Positions 24,457 to 33,962 of a DNA stretch of 64,000 bases are shown in pieces. Position numbers and translations under genes: made by a program. Position 1 is the stretch's first letter; each line of letters opens with the position of its first letter. Origin of the DNA: Candidatus Iainarchaeum sp. (GTDB lineage: Archaea > Iainarchaeota > Iainarchaeia > Iainarchaeales > JAGVWC01); NCBI GenBank assembly GCA_018304465.1, contig JAGVWC010000009.1, positions 1 through 64,000 on the forward strand, in the 5' to 3' direction. The notes beneath the pieces are model-generated. The model worked only from the letters and a program-made list of their open reading frames with translations. It made no database searches and was not told the DNA's origin.

Positions 24457-26013
24457 TTATTTTTGGAGCATCACTTTTGAAACCAGGGGTTTCTTCTTTT
24501 TTTGGTACGGCGAAAGATTTTTGGCCAAAATTCGCGGAATCACATGAGTCAGTGCAAAGACACCGAAATCTTTTAATGCTAAAAGGTATTGGAGTTTTCG
24601 TTTGCTTGAAAGCCATTTTTTACTCCAAGCATGCATGACAACAGGAGAAGCAAATTGAAGCGGGGAATTGAATTTGACATTGGCTTCGGTAACGACGTTT
24701 CGTAAATCCAAGTTGTGTTTGGCCATTCGAAAACGAGGGTCTTGTTCGGAATAAATCGCGTCCTTGAATAGGTCGTAATCTTTGGGTTCGAGTTTGAGGT
24801 TTAGTTCGTGGAAAATATCGGTTCCCGGAAACGGGGTCATGATCGCAAAACTGTATTCAGTAGCTTTGATGCGTTTGGCCAAATCGAGTGTTAGCTGGAC
24901 ATCTTCTTCTGTTTCATCAGGGAAGTTTGTCAGGAAATTGGCAAAGGTGCGCATATCGTATTTTCGGCAAATCGCGAAGGCATTTTCAATTTGTTCAATT
25001 GTAATGTTTTTTTGGACGCGCGCAAGGCATTTGGGGGAACCGGATTCGACTCCGAAATCGATTTGAATGCAGCCGGCGTCTTTCATAGTTTTGACAATTT
25101 CGTCGGTGATTTTGTCCACGCGTACTTCGCAGCCCCACACCAGATTGAGTTTCCGGTTTTTTAATTCGACGCAGAAATCTTTAACGCGTTGGCTGTTGAT
25201 AACAAAGCTGTCGTCGTAAACGTAAATCGCATCAATGTGGTAGTTTTTCACGAGGTATTCGATTTCATCTACGACATTTTGGATGCTTCGAAAGCGAACA
25301 ATTTTTTGGTTTCCGGTGGATTTCCAGAGATTTTTATTCACACAAAAACGGCATAAGGCAGGACATCCTCGGCTGGTAAAGATGTAAAAGCAAGAAAACA
25401 GTAGCCATCGAATCCCGTAAATGGATGGTTTGAGGTAATATTCCATGTCGACTTTATCATAAGCGGGGAAAGGATTGGTGTCCAGATCCTTAATGAGTTG
25501 ACGGGGTTGGTTCACCACGATTTTCCCTTCGTGAAAATACGCGGTTCCGGTGATGTCGTCAATGTTTTGCTTATTTTTGAGTCGCGAAATCAGTTCAAAT
25601 AATGTTTGTTCGCCTTCTCCGATGACTACCACGTCAAAGGGAGAATCCGAATAGAGAAACGTATCCGGGTACAAGGTGGGTTGAACGCCACCGACCACAA
25701 TCGTGGCGTCTTTGAATTTTTTTTTGAACAGCGCAGCCAATTGTGTGACTTCGTTGACTTCGGTGCAAAATGCCGGGAGCCCGATAATTAATGGTTTTTT
25801 TCTTCGAAGCTCTTTAACGATTTCGGAAATAATTTTCTTTTCTTCTTGCTCGGTCACTGGAGTAAATGAATTCGTTTTAATGTCAATGATATCGGCCTGG
25901 ATTCCTTTGGCTTCAAGATATGAGGCCAACATCATGAGCGCCAGCGGTGGACGACGGCTTTGGGCCCGATTGGGAGGAGAGATCAGACAAATATCGGCTC
26001 GAACAGAGGGCAT
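24457..26013 (-). CDS. B12-binding-domain radical SAM protein
   Basis: 518 residues from ATG at 26013 (GTG at 26028 possible). An N-terminal cobalamin-binding Rossmann domain (ICLISPPNRAQSRRPPLALM and VVGGVQPTLYPDTF) precedes the radical SAM barrel with the 4Fe-4S motif CPALCRFC at about residue 225. A C-terminal domain of about 130 residues is unassigned. The class includes methyltransferases acting on unreactive carbons and other anaerobic chemistry. Convergent with the GT4 gene, it may modify a lipid or sugar of this pathway; the substrate is unknown. Its presence implies an anaerobic or micro-oxic life. Confidence 0.87.
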   Translation of the reverse strand: MPSVRADICLISPPNRAQSRRPPLALMMLASYLEAKGIQADIIDIKTNSFTPVTEQEEKKIISEIVKELRRKKPLIIGLPAFCTEVNEVTQLAALFKKKFKDATIVVGGVQPTLYPDTFLYSDSPFDVVVIGEGEQTLFELISRLKNKQNIDDITGTAYFHEGKIVVNQPRQLIKDLDTNPFPAYDKVDMEYYLKPSIYGIRWLLFSCFYIFTSRGCPALCRFCVNKNLWKSTGNQKIVRFRSIQNVVDEIEYLVKNYHIDAIYVYDDSFVINSQRVKDFCVELKNRKLNLVWGCEVRVDKITDEIVKTMKDAGCIQIDFGVESGSPKCLARVQKNITIEQIENAFAICRKYDMRTFANFLTNFPDETEEDVQLTLDLAKRIKATEYSFAIMTPFPGTDIFHELNLKLEPKDYDLFKDAIYSEQDPRFRMAKHNLDLRNVVTEANVKFNSPLQFASPVVMHAWSKKWLSSKRKLQYLLALKDFGVFALTHVIPRILAKNLSPYQKKKKPLVSKVMLQK

Positions 26014-26245
26014 TATCAGACACCACACCAGTTGAATAAACGTGTGTGTGAAAAAATCAGTGGCAATCGGTTTAAAAAACGCTCCTCTGTTTAACAGATG
26101 AGAACAGGTTATAACTCAGTGAAAGTCGAGGTCTCCAAAAACCCTAAGCGAGTAATTAGAGATTGTACCAATAATCCTTTTTTAAGCCAAAAGACACTAT
26201 TTTTCATTGAATTCCTTTTCGAAATCAGGGGAACAGGGTTTTTGA
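26014..26245. promoter_or_regulatory. Divergent promoter spacer
   Basis: About 230 bp between the radical SAM and carbamoyltransferase genes. GGTTTAAAAAACG at about 26070-26082 is TATA-like for either direction, and CTTTTTTAAGCC at about 26178-26189 is another. No gene or RNA was recognised. Confidence 0.3.
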
Positions 26246-28015
26246 ATGAAGATTTTAGGATTGTATGACGGTCATAATGCGACGGCTGTTCTTTTGGAGG
26301 ATGGAAAAATTCTGGCGGCTGTCGAAGAAGAGCGGCTTTCGCGAATTAAATTTCACGATGGACGGTATGATGGTCCTCCGCATGCTTGTATCAACGAAGT
26401 ATTTCGTCTAACCAACACGCATCCAAGCGAAATTGATATGATCGCGATCCCGTTACTAGACCCGATTTCGCTTACGGCTCGCGTGTGGGGAAATATCGCA
26501 AAATCAAAAAATCTTCACTGGGCATTTTTCTTTGCGAATAATTTTGGAAACTGGGGACCGTTATATTATTTTTCACCATTTGATTATCAGAATCGGCGCA
26601 AAAAAAACATTCTTCAACTGCTTAAAGATCATGGATTGCAAGACAAACCGATTTTTTGGAGCGAACATCACATGGCGCACTGTGCATCGGCGTATTACAC
26701 CTCGAATTTGTCGAGCGACGTGTTGGCAGTTTGTTTTGATGGAAAAGGAGATGGGTTATCGGGACAAGCGTGCCTTGGAAGCGAAGGACGGTTGAAAGTG
26801 TTGGATCAAACGATCGAGTATCATTCTATCGGTTTGCTGTATTCGGCGATTACCGAATATTTGGGTTTTCGGCCCTTGCGACACGAAGGAAAAATAACGG
26901 GTCTTGCTGCGTTTGCCGATTGGAATAACCCGGCCTACGATATTTTGAAACAATACGCGTCGTTTAATTCGGGCGCAGTCCGTTTGAATGCCATTGAGAA
27001 ATTACCGGTCAAGCCATACCCGTGGCTTTCCACGCGCGATTTATTACCGAAAATTCGTCGGGATTTTGACGGAAAAAATATTCCGCGCGAACAGATTGCG
27101 TCCGCGGTTCAAAAAGTATGCGAAGACTTGATCGTGAAATATATTTCATATTGGATTAACAAAACCGGCGTCACAGACCTTGCCTTGTCAGGAGGGGTTT
27201 TTTCCAATGTAAAGATTAACCAGCGTATCATGGAGATCCCCAAAGTCAGCAGTATTTTTATTCATCCTGCGATGGGGGACGCGGGGCTTGCGGCCGGAGC
27301 TGCGTTTTTATGCCAAGCGTCTTCCGAAGGTCTTAAACCATTTGAATTAACCGATGTGTATTTCGGAATGGGGTATTCTAAAGCCGAGATTGAACACGAG
27401 ATTTCAAAATATAAAGGAATCGAGTATTATGAACCGGCAAACATTGCCAAAGAAACAGGTCAGATGATTGCGGATGGAAAAGTAGTTGCTCGTTTTGATG
27501 GACGAATGGAATATGGTCCAAGGGCGCTCGGAAACCGCACAATCATGTATGACCCGCAGGATCCGCAAGTCAATAAGTGGCTAAATGATCGATTAAACCG
27601 AACAGAGTTCATGCCGTTTGCACCTGTTGCATTGGAAGAGCATGCCGAAGAGCTCTATTTCGGGTTGGAAAAAGCCCGATATCCGGCGCGATTCATGACG
27701 ATTTCATTGGATACCACGCCGTTTGCCAAACAAAAAGCGGCGGCAGTCACCCATGTGGACGGAACCGCACGACCGCAGTTGATTAAGGAATCGTATAATC
27801 CGACGTATTATCGTATTCTGAAAGCGTTTTACTCCAATACCGGCATTCCATGTTGTGTGAACACAAGTTTTAATATGCATGAAGAACCGATTGTGGGGTC
27901 TCCTTATGATGCGGTGCGATCGTTTTTAATGGGTCGGCTCGATGTATTGTCCATTGGCGACTTTATGGTTACCATGAACAGTAACGAAAAAAGGGCGAAA
28001 AGAGTTTCCGAATGA
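26246..28015 (+). CDS. Carbamoyltransferase (NodU/CmcH/TobZ family)
   Basis: 589 residues. The N-terminal YrdC-like/ASKHA half starts MKILGLYDGHNATAVLLEDG, with VEEERLSRIKFHDG, the metal-binding HHMAHCASAYYTS at about 142-154 and FDGKGDG. The C-terminal half has MEYGPRALGNRTIMYDP and CVNTSFNMHEEP, typical of the family. These enzymes use carbamoyl phosphate and ATP to put a carbamoyl group on a hydroxyl. Overlap of 4 bp with the flippase gene suggests that the carbamoylated substrate is a lipid-linked glycan repeat before export. Confidence 0.92.
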   Translation: MKILGLYDGHNATAVLLEDGKILAAVEEERLSRIKFHDGRYDGPPHACINEVFRLTNTHPSEIDMIAIPLLDPISLTARVWGNIAKSKNLHWAFFFANNFGNWGPLYYFSPFDYQNRRKKNILQLLKDHGLQDKPIFWSEHHMAHCASAYYTSNLSSDVLAVCFDGKGDGLSGQACLGSEGRLKVLDQTIEYHSIGLLYSAITEYLGFRPLRHEGKITGLAAFADWNNPAYDILKQYASFNSGAVRLNAIEKLPVKPYPWLSTRDLLPKIRRDFDGKNIPREQIASAVQKVCEDLIVKYISYWINKTGVTDLALSGGVFSNVKINQRIMEIPKVSSIFIHPAMGDAGLAAGAAFLCQASSEGLKPFELTDVYFGMGYSKAEIEHEISKYKGIEYYEPANIAKETGQMIADGKVVARFDGRMEYGPRALGNRTIMYDPQDPQVNKWLNDRLNRTEFMPFAPVALEEHAEELYFGLEKARYPARFMTISLDTTPFAKQKAAAVTHVDGTARPQLIKESYNPTYYRILKAFYSNTGIPCCVNTSFNMHEEPIVGSPYDAVRSFLMGRLDVLSIGDFMVTMNSNEKRAKRVSE

Positions 28016-29316
28016 ATTCTTTTTCAATCCACACGTACTTTAAGCGAACTTTGTTGGTGTACGGGGACCGTTTGTTAACCGTAGCGATTGGTTTTTTGTC
28101 GGTTTGGTTGCTAGCGAATTTTTTGGGTCCTGCTGAGTATGGAGTGTATGCTTTTTTGCTTGATTTTTTGGCCACCGGCACTTTGTTGTTGGGAATCAAC
28201 GCATTTGCTGAAAGTTTGATTGTTTTCATTGCCAAGGAACGAAATCTTTCCCTTGCGCACGTTTTATTGACCACGGGTCTTGTGCTGGGATTGTTTTTTT
28301 CGGGTGTAATTTTTTTCTTTCCCTCGTTTGTTCTTTCCCTGGTTAACCAAGGAAGCCCTGAGCTTATCAAAGCACTTTCATTGGTTGTTTTTTTTAACAT
28401 CACGGAGTTTTTGTTGATTAATGCCTTGACAGGAAGTCAACACTTTGGAAAAATCCTCAAAATGAGTTTTTTGGAAAACACGTTTAATATCGTGTTCTTG
28501 GGAATTTTTTTGTTTCATTTTCAATTAGGGGTTATGGGAGCCGTGTATGCCAAAACAATTTCGTTACTTGTATCCAGCGTTGTTGGGTATTGGTTTTTTC
28601 GTCATGTGGGATTACTCAAAAAAAACATTGTTTGGAAACCAGTGCTTAAGTTCACAGGTTATTCGCTTTTGCTTGGTTTCATGAAGCGTTTTTCAGCACA
28701 AACGCTTCTTTTTTTTATGGGGTTATTGATTTCTCCGGTAAAACTCGGTTTTTATTATTTGATTCAAAAGATCAGTACCTATTTGATTGATATGCCCGTG
28801 AATGCGTTTAATACCGTGCTGTTGCCCACCGCAGCCGAGCAGAATCAGGATATAGAACAAGTGGAAAAATTCGTTTCCATGAGTACGAAGTTTTATGTGA
28901 TTCTTTCGTTTGCATTTGCCGCTGCTTTTTTGGTTTTTGGACCTTTGTTTGTCACAATTTTTTTTCCTGAATTTTTACCCGCAATTGAACTCGTACCGTT
29001 GTTTGCCATTTACTTTGCATTAACGTTTGATATTCCATTGGGAACTTTTTACCGCGCGATTATGCGAAACGAGGTATTGGTTCAGGCGAACCTTATCGGA
29101 TTAGTGATCATGGTGGTAGCGGGTTATTGGGCGATTCAATCCTTTGGTTTGGAGGGGGTTGTAGGATTAATGGTTATCACGCGCACCGTGCAACTAATTT
29201 ATTTGTATTGGGATGTGAGGCGTCATCAATACAAAATTGAGTTTTGGCCGCGGTTACACGACATTATTTTTTTCTGGAATTCAGCCAAACGAGTGATTTG
29301 GAACAAAAAAAAATAA
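28012..29316 (+). CDS. Polysaccharide/oligosaccharide flippase (Wzx-like, MOP superfamily)
   Basis: 434 residues with about 12-14 membrane helices. The N-terminal NSFSIHTYFKRTLLVYGDR and FLGPAEYGVYAFLLDFLATG follow the Wzx pattern. It would flip polyprenyl-PP-linked glycans to the outer face, giving substrate to AglB or to surface polysaccharide assembly. Its start overlaps the carbamoyltransferase stop (ATGA). It ends 1 bp before the convergent GT4 gene. Confidence 0.9.
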   Translation: MNSFSIHTYFKRTLLVYGDRLLTVAIGFLSVWLLANFLGPAEYGVYAFLLDFLATGTLLLGINAFAESLIVFIAKERNLSLAHVLLTTGLVLGLFFSGVIFFFPSFVLSLVNQGSPELIKALSLVVFFNITEFLLINALTGSQHFGKILKMSFLENTFNIVFLGIFLFHFQLGVMGAVYAKTISLLVSSVVGYWFFRHVGLLKKNIVWKPVLKFTGYSLLLGFMKRFSAQTLLFFMGLLISPVKLGFYYLIQKISTYLIDMPVNAFNTVLLPTAAEQNQDIEQVEKFVSMSTKFYVILSFAFAAAFLVFGPLFVTIFFPEFLPAIELVPLFAIYFALTFDIPLGTFYRAIMRNEVLVQANLIGLVIMVVAGYWAIQSFGLEGVVGLMVITRTVQLIYLYWDVRRHQYKIEFWPRLHDIIFFWNSAKRVIWNKKK

Positions 29317-29317
29317 T

Positions 29318-30463
29318 TCATTTCTTCTTTTGAACGAGTTTCAAAAAGATTTGTTCGGCTCGGGCATTAAACAAGTCACGCTCGAATCTCCGAATCGCTA
29401 GCTGTCGAAAAAAATCGCGTTTTTTCGAATCAAACGCGTGTCTTCGAGCGGTTTTTACTTGGGCTGCGAAATCCTCCCATGTGGTGGTGTAAAAAGGGAG
29501 ATTGTTTTCGGAAAAAAGGGTGGCCAGGGCTCCCAAAGAAGGGCCTTTGGCTACGGGAGTCAAACCGCAGGCGGTATAATCATAGGTTTTGACGGGAATG
29601 CAGTAATCCAGTTGGTGTGGAACCGTAACAAATCCAAGGTCGGCGGCCGAAAAGTATCCGGAAAGGCCTTCGAAAGGAATTTTGCTGGCGTTCACAAACA
29701 AAACATGGGGGGATATTTTTTTTTCAGCGCAGATTTTTCGTAATTTTTCGACTTCGAGTTCTTGTTTTTGGGTAAACGGGATTAAAAATAAGAGAAAAAA
29801 ATCCGGGTCGGCGAGTTGGAAAGAAACGGATTCAATGAGTTGATCCACGTCCCAATCGACAAAGGATCCGGAATAAATCGCAAGAACTGCTTTTTTTGGA
29901 ATTTTGAGATTTTCTCGGATTTTTTCTCGAAGTGTGGGATCGAATTGAAAGAGTTGAACCGAAGTACCGTTTTCAATTAAGGCAATTTTTTCGGGAGAAA
30001 CATTCGCATCCGACAATACATGCGATTGAATGACCGGGGTGACGACAAAGATTCGATCGGATAGGTGATACGAAACTTTTTCGATGAATTGATACAAAAG
30101 AAATTTGGGGTCGTAGGGTTTGTAGACTTTTAATTGTTGGGCCGCATAGGTCCAAGGGTCGCGTAAATCCAATACAAAGGGTTTTGCAGATAATTTAGCC
30201 GCAAGTAATGCCACAAAGGAATGCACCATGGGGGGCGAGGTTCCCAATATCAAATCGAATTTTTCACGTCGGATAATCGAAAACAGTTCAGAAATATGGG
30301 AATAGCGTCTGGTTTTTTCGTTGGATTCAATGCCGGGACGTTTTGGAGCGAGTACCGTAACGGTGTGGCCATGAGAAGTTAAGAATCGTTGGTAGGCATT
30401 CATTCGAAGGACACAGGCGCCGAGTTCGGGGTCTGCAAACGGGGCAACCAAACAAATGTGCAT
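29318..30463 (-). CDS. GT4 family glycosyltransferase
   Basis: 381 residues from ATG at 30463, where GGAG lies 7 nt upstream; the frame runs on to 30559 but would overlap the next gene. The GT-B signs are HICLVAPFADPELGACVLRM, LDLRDPWTYAAQQ, LAIYSGSFVDWD and a donor-site CIPVKTYDYTACGLTPVAKG. It belongs to the minus-strand group with the dehydrogenase, FkbM methyltransferase and another GT4. Confidence 0.87.
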   Translation of the reverse strand: MHICLVAPFADPELGACVLRMNAYQRFLTSHGHTVTVLAPKRPGIESNEKTRRYSHISELFSIIRREKFDLILGTSPPMVHSFVALLAAKLSAKPFVLDLRDPWTYAAQQLKVYKPYDPKFLLYQFIEKVSYHLSDRIFVVTPVIQSHVLSDANVSPEKIALIENGTSVQLFQFDPTLREKIRENLKIPKKAVLAIYSGSFVDWDVDQLIESVSFQLADPDFFLLFLIPFTQKQELEVEKLRKICAEKKISPHVLFVNASKIPFEGLSGYFSAADLGFVTVPHQLDYCIPVKTYDYTACGLTPVAKGPSLGALATLFSENNLPFYTTTWEDFAAQVKTARRHAFDSKKRDFFRQLAIRRFERDLFNARAEQIFLKLVQKKK

Positions 30464-30479
30464 TCGCATTCTCCAAAAA

Positions 30480-31805
30480 TCACAATCCGACCGATTGGTA
30501 TTTTTTTTCACTATTGCCAAATACGGGATTGTTTTTGTCAAAGAGCCGCCAGGTATCAAAAAATATGCCGCGGGGGGTCATTAATGGAATCAAATCTTGC
30601 AAAGGAATTTGTTGGTAACGTTTGGTGCTGGTGCAAAAGCAAACCGCGGATGCGTTTTTGAATCCTTCCGAAAGCGCTGTGGGAGTAACACCGAGGGATT
30701 TTATTTTTTCGAAAGGAACCAAGAAATCGTGTCCATATAGGTTATGATACCCCATTGTTTGGAATGCTTGCACAAGTTCGATAGTGGGGGAGTCTCGTAT
30801 ATCATCGGTTTCAGGTTCTCCTTTGAATGCAAATCCAAGCAAAAATATTTTTTTGGATGGATCGTTGAGTTCACTTGCGATTCGTTTTGCAACATGTCGA
30901 GGAAGATTTTCGTTAATTTGTCGAGCGGTTTTAATTAATCCAAGTTCAATCCCGTTTTTTTTTCCAACGTCAATCAAGATGTGAGGATCTTTTCGAAGAC
31001 AAAATCCACCAACGAATCCTCCACGGGGAACTTTTGAGGCACTAAATCCCGGAGACGGGATTGCTGAGCGAGAGTATTTGTAATTGGCCGCATGAATAAT
31101 TTCATTCGCATCCAGGGACTGTTTTTCACAGATATGCGATATTTCATTGGCAAATGCAAATGTCGTGTCGCGCCAGGAATTGTTGAGTAGTTTGACCATT
31201 TCAGCGGATTCTAATGACGAGAGCACGACGGTTTCCGTGGTGATTTTTGAAAAAAGTTCGACGGCTTTTTGAGCGCTTTCTGAGTCATACCCGCCGATGA
31301 TTTGGGGCAGTTCCTGGGATTCTTGCAGCGCTTTTCCTTCAATGGTGCGTTCAGGACAAAACGCCAAAAAAAACTTTTTTCCGGTTTTTTTCAAAATAGG
31401 ATACACAATGTTTCGCGTGGTCCCAACCGAAACCGTGCTTCGAAGGACCACAAGGCAGTTGTTTTCGATTTTTTGGGCTACTTGCTGGGTTGCGGTTTTA
31501 ATCTGGTCCAAAACGGGTAAATTGGTGGTTTTATCGATCGGAGTCCCCACGGTAATGACATACGCGTCCATAACTTGAGTGGGAACGGAGTTTGAAAAAG
31601 TTAAGGATCTGCCTTGATGTTTTTGAAGCGCTTCGGGAAGTCCAGCTTCAAAAAAGTGGGGTTTTCCGCTTTTTAATTGCTTTAATGTTTCGGGGTTGGT
31701 TTCCACCCCCACAATGCGAGGAATGTCTTTTTCGGCCATGACGACCGAGAGCGTTAGACCCACAAATCCCATTCCAATGACACAAACGGACTTCAATTCG
31801 ATCAC
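30480..31805 (-). CDS. UDP-N-acetyl-D-mannosaminuronate-type dehydrogenase (nucleotide-sugar 6-dehydrogenase)
   Basis: About 441 residues from GTG 31805 (TTG 31811 possible). The Rossmann motif is VCVIGMGFVGLTLSVVMAEK, with CPERTIEGKALQE, the catalytic Cys in GGFCLRKDPHIL and a C-terminal UDP-binding domain. The ER(T/V)xxGKAL arrangement fits WecC/WbpA-type enzymes that oxidise UDP-HexNAc to uronates better than UDP-glucose dehydrogenases; a separate UGD is encoded at 56 kb. It would supply a charged sugar donor. Substrate is inferred from motif style only. Confidence 0.85.
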   Translation of the reverse strand: MIELKSVCVIGMGFVGLTLSVVMAEKDIPRIVGVETNPETLKQLKSGKPHFFEAGLPEALQKHQGRSLTFSNSVPTQVMDAYVITVGTPIDKTTNLPVLDQIKTATQQVAQKIENNCLVVLRSTVSVGTTRNIVYPILKKTGKKFFLAFCPERTIEGKALQESQELPQIIGGYDSESAQKAVELFSKITTETVVLSSLESAEMVKLLNNSWRDTTFAFANEISHICEKQSLDANEIIHAANYKYSRSAIPSPGFSASKVPRGGFVGGFCLRKDPHILIDVGKKNGIELGLIKTARQINENLPRHVAKRIASELNDPSKKIFLLGFAFKGEPETDDIRDSPTIELVQAFQTMGYHNLYGHDFLVPFEKIKSLGVTPTALSEGFKNASAVCFCTSTKRYQQIPLQDLIPLMTPRGIFFDTWRLFDKNNPVFGNSEKKYQSVGL

Positions 31806-31855
31806 AGACAATAAATCTTGGTTTTAGCGATTTTAAATGGTTTTGGTATAACCCT

Positions 31856-32653
31856 TCACAAAGGGGTTGGCCGGGCTAAATAATTGTTCGAATTACAGGG
31901 GGTAATTGAATAACCTTGTTTTTCCAAAAACGAGGCAACGGATTGATAGTGAGATTCTTCATTGGATTCAAAAAAAATCGTGGGCCGGTGCTGGGATATG
32001 GTTTTTTGAGCGCCTTTTAGCACCGCGAGTTCCATTCCTTCGACATCAATTTTAATCAAAGAAATGGGGCTTGATAATCGCAAGTGGAAAAGGATGTCAT
32101 CTAAGGGTCGTACGGGTACTTCTTTGGATTGGGATAATTGTATTTTTTTTTCGTGTTCCATTAATTCTTTGCTTGAAGGGTCCGCCGTAGCCAGCGGAGA
32201 AAAGGCGTGTTCAAAAAAAATTGTTTTTTTTTCTTCTTTGTCCGAAAGTCCCATTTTAATAATCAATAATTGGTCCGAAACAGGCGAGTCAGAAAACGCG
32301 GTCTCTACAAGGTCTGCAACTGTCGGATTGATTTCAAACGCAATAGCGGGTTGATGCGTGGTGTTGACGTAAAAAGCAGAAAAAAAAGCGAGATTGGATC
32401 CGATATCAAGAAAAGTTCCTTGGGGAAGTGAAAAAAAATCAAATTCCGTAAACCACGAAGGACTGAAATCAGTCGCATGATCATGAAGAAAACCTAAAAA
32501 AGTGCGATGATGATTGACTGGGATCCAAAAGTGGGATTGGTACAGCTTTTGTTTTCGAAGGGATCCATTGGCGAGCAAGGCTGGAAGTTGAAACATCAAC
32601 AGGGCTTTGTCGGTAGCGGTGCGGGCATACGAAAGGTATTGAGAAATGGTCAT
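31856..32653 (-). CDS. FkbM family methyltransferase
   Basis: 265 residues. SAM motif FLDIGSNLAFFSAFYV at about residues 78-93, then AFEINPTVADLVETAF, and the family signature LIKIDVEGMELAVLKGA at about 200-216. FkbM-type enzymes O-methylate hydroxyls of sugars and polyketides. It lies between two GT4 genes and the dehydrogenase, so capping of a glycan hydroxyl is likely. Confidence 0.87.
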   Translation of the reverse strand: MTISQYLSYARTATDKALLMFQLPALLANGSLRKQKLYQSHFWIPVNHHRTFLGFLHDHATDFSPSWFTEFDFFSLPQGTFLDIGSNLAFFSAFYVNTTHQPAIAFEINPTVADLVETAFSDSPVSDQLLIIKMGLSDKEEKKTIFFEHAFSPLATADPSSKELMEHEKKIQLSQSKEVPVRPLDDILFHLRLSSPISLIKIDVEGMELAVLKGAQKTISQHRPTIFFESNEESHYQSVASFLEKQGYSITPCNSNNYLARPTPL

Positions 32654-32675
32654 AACAGTTTTATCACCAGAGCAC

Positions 32676-33734
32676 CTAAAAAACCTTTTTTGAAAACCCG
32701 TTTTGACTCAAGTGGGTTTCAAGAAGCGTTTGGAGTTTTTCCTGAAAAGGTGTAAAGGAAAAAATTTTTTCGATTTCTAAAAACGAAGCCTGCGGGGGAG
32801 TCAGTGCATCGGTTACTGCTTTTTTGAAATTGGATAATTGAGGGTTTGTCACGACTTTACAGTAGGGGTGCGAAATTTCTTTTGCGATCCCAAACGGGGT
32901 GGTGACAACAGGCGTGTGAGTGGCTAATGACTCAATCGTAACAAACCCAAAACTTTCAAATCGGCTTGGAAACAAAACCACGTCAGCGGCCGCGTAGTAT
33001 TCTCCCAGCACAGCAGGAGATACTGGTTCGCGAGCATCAATCCATTTGGAAGTAGCTTTAGGGAAAGTAATTGAAATAAAGTGCCAGTCGGTTTCTTTGG
33101 CCAGTGCTTCGACACGATCAAATCCTTTGTAGTATTCCGGTCGCCCCACAAACAATACGATTCGTTCGTCTTCTTTTACCCCGATTTTCTTTCGGGCTTT
33201 TCGTTTGTCACGAGGATGAAAAAAATTGGAATCGGCAGGCGGATGAATTACTTGCGAATCCAATCTATAATCAGTTTTCAATAATTCTCGGCAAAAATTT
33301 GAATTGGAAACCAGAAGGTCAGCGTTTGAAAAACTTTTCTTTTCAAACCACGCATAGGCGTATTCACATCGAAGACGATTAAATCCCCACGGCATCGCGT
33401 TTTTGGCCAGCGATTTCCAGGTTCCATGCACGAGTCCGATTTTTAAAAAAGGTGTTTTTTTGGGAAGTGCCCATCCGTAAAGACCGTTGTAGAAAACGAC
33501 TTCAGGGTCAAGTTCGGCTAAACGCTCGTTCAGTTGATTAGCCACTATTTTGGCTTTGTAGGGTTCGGATAGAAAAGGCCATGAAATGGAATCCGAGAAC
33601 GGAGTAAAATAAATGGTTTGAAGGCCATCCAAGGCATTCGATAGCAACTGAGAATAGCGTTCGACACCCGCCGGCACGGATTCAAAGGGTTGACCGGTGA
33701 GTAGCACCGCAGAAAAGCGCTTTTTTGAAGACAT
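32676..33734 (-). CDS. GT4 family glycosyltransferase
   Basis: 352 residues, GT-B fold. LLTGQPFESVPAGVERYSQL is the N-terminal acceptor loop; IVLFVGRPEYYKGFDRVEAL and FPSRFESFGFVTIESLATHT are donor-binding motifs with the E-x7-E pair. First gene of the minus-strand group GT4-FkbM-dehydrogenase-GT4. The acceptor is unknown. Confidence 0.88.
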   Translation of the reverse strand: MSSKKRFSAVLLTGQPFESVPAGVERYSQLLSNALDGLQTIYFTPFSDSISWPFLSEPYKAKIVANQLNERLAELDPEVVFYNGLYGWALPKKTPFLKIGLVHGTWKSLAKNAMPWGFNRLRCEYAYAWFEKKSFSNADLLVSNSNFCRELLKTDYRLDSQVIHPPADSNFFHPRDKRKARKKIGVKEDERIVLFVGRPEYYKGFDRVEALAKETDWHFISITFPKATSKWIDAREPVSPAVLGEYYAAADVVLFPSRFESFGFVTIESLATHTPVVTTPFGIAKEISHPYCKVVTNPQLSNFKKAVTDALTPPQASFLEIEKIFSFTPFQEKLQTLLETHLSQNGFSKKVF

Positions 33735-33962
33735 GGGGATATTCCTTTAGTTTGACCACAGCAAATCCAATAACTTCCACATAATTTAAGATGCTATAAA
33801 AGATCATTTCGTTTGAATAATAAAAGGCTTTTGGGTCAGCAAAAATCAGAATAAGAATAAAAGTATGATGGTTGTGTTTTTTATTGAAACTAAATAAGGA
33901 ATACTTCCGAAAAATAAATTTTAATTTGCATTTCTTCATGAATTGTTTCCAAAGTGTTGACA
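33735..33962. promoter_or_regulatory. AT-rich divergent spacer
   Basis: About 225 bp, more A/T-rich than its surroundings, with several TATA-like runs (for example AATTTTAATTT at about 33914-33924, plus strand). A 93-codon minus-strand frame crosses it but extends into the GT4 gene out of frame and has no protein-like composition. Confidence 0.3.

Noticed and set aside
26090-26170. Possible C/D-box small RNA in the radical SAM / carbamoyltransferase spacer
   Set aside because: AGATGAG and CAGTG are only loosely like C and D boxes and the spacing is wrong.
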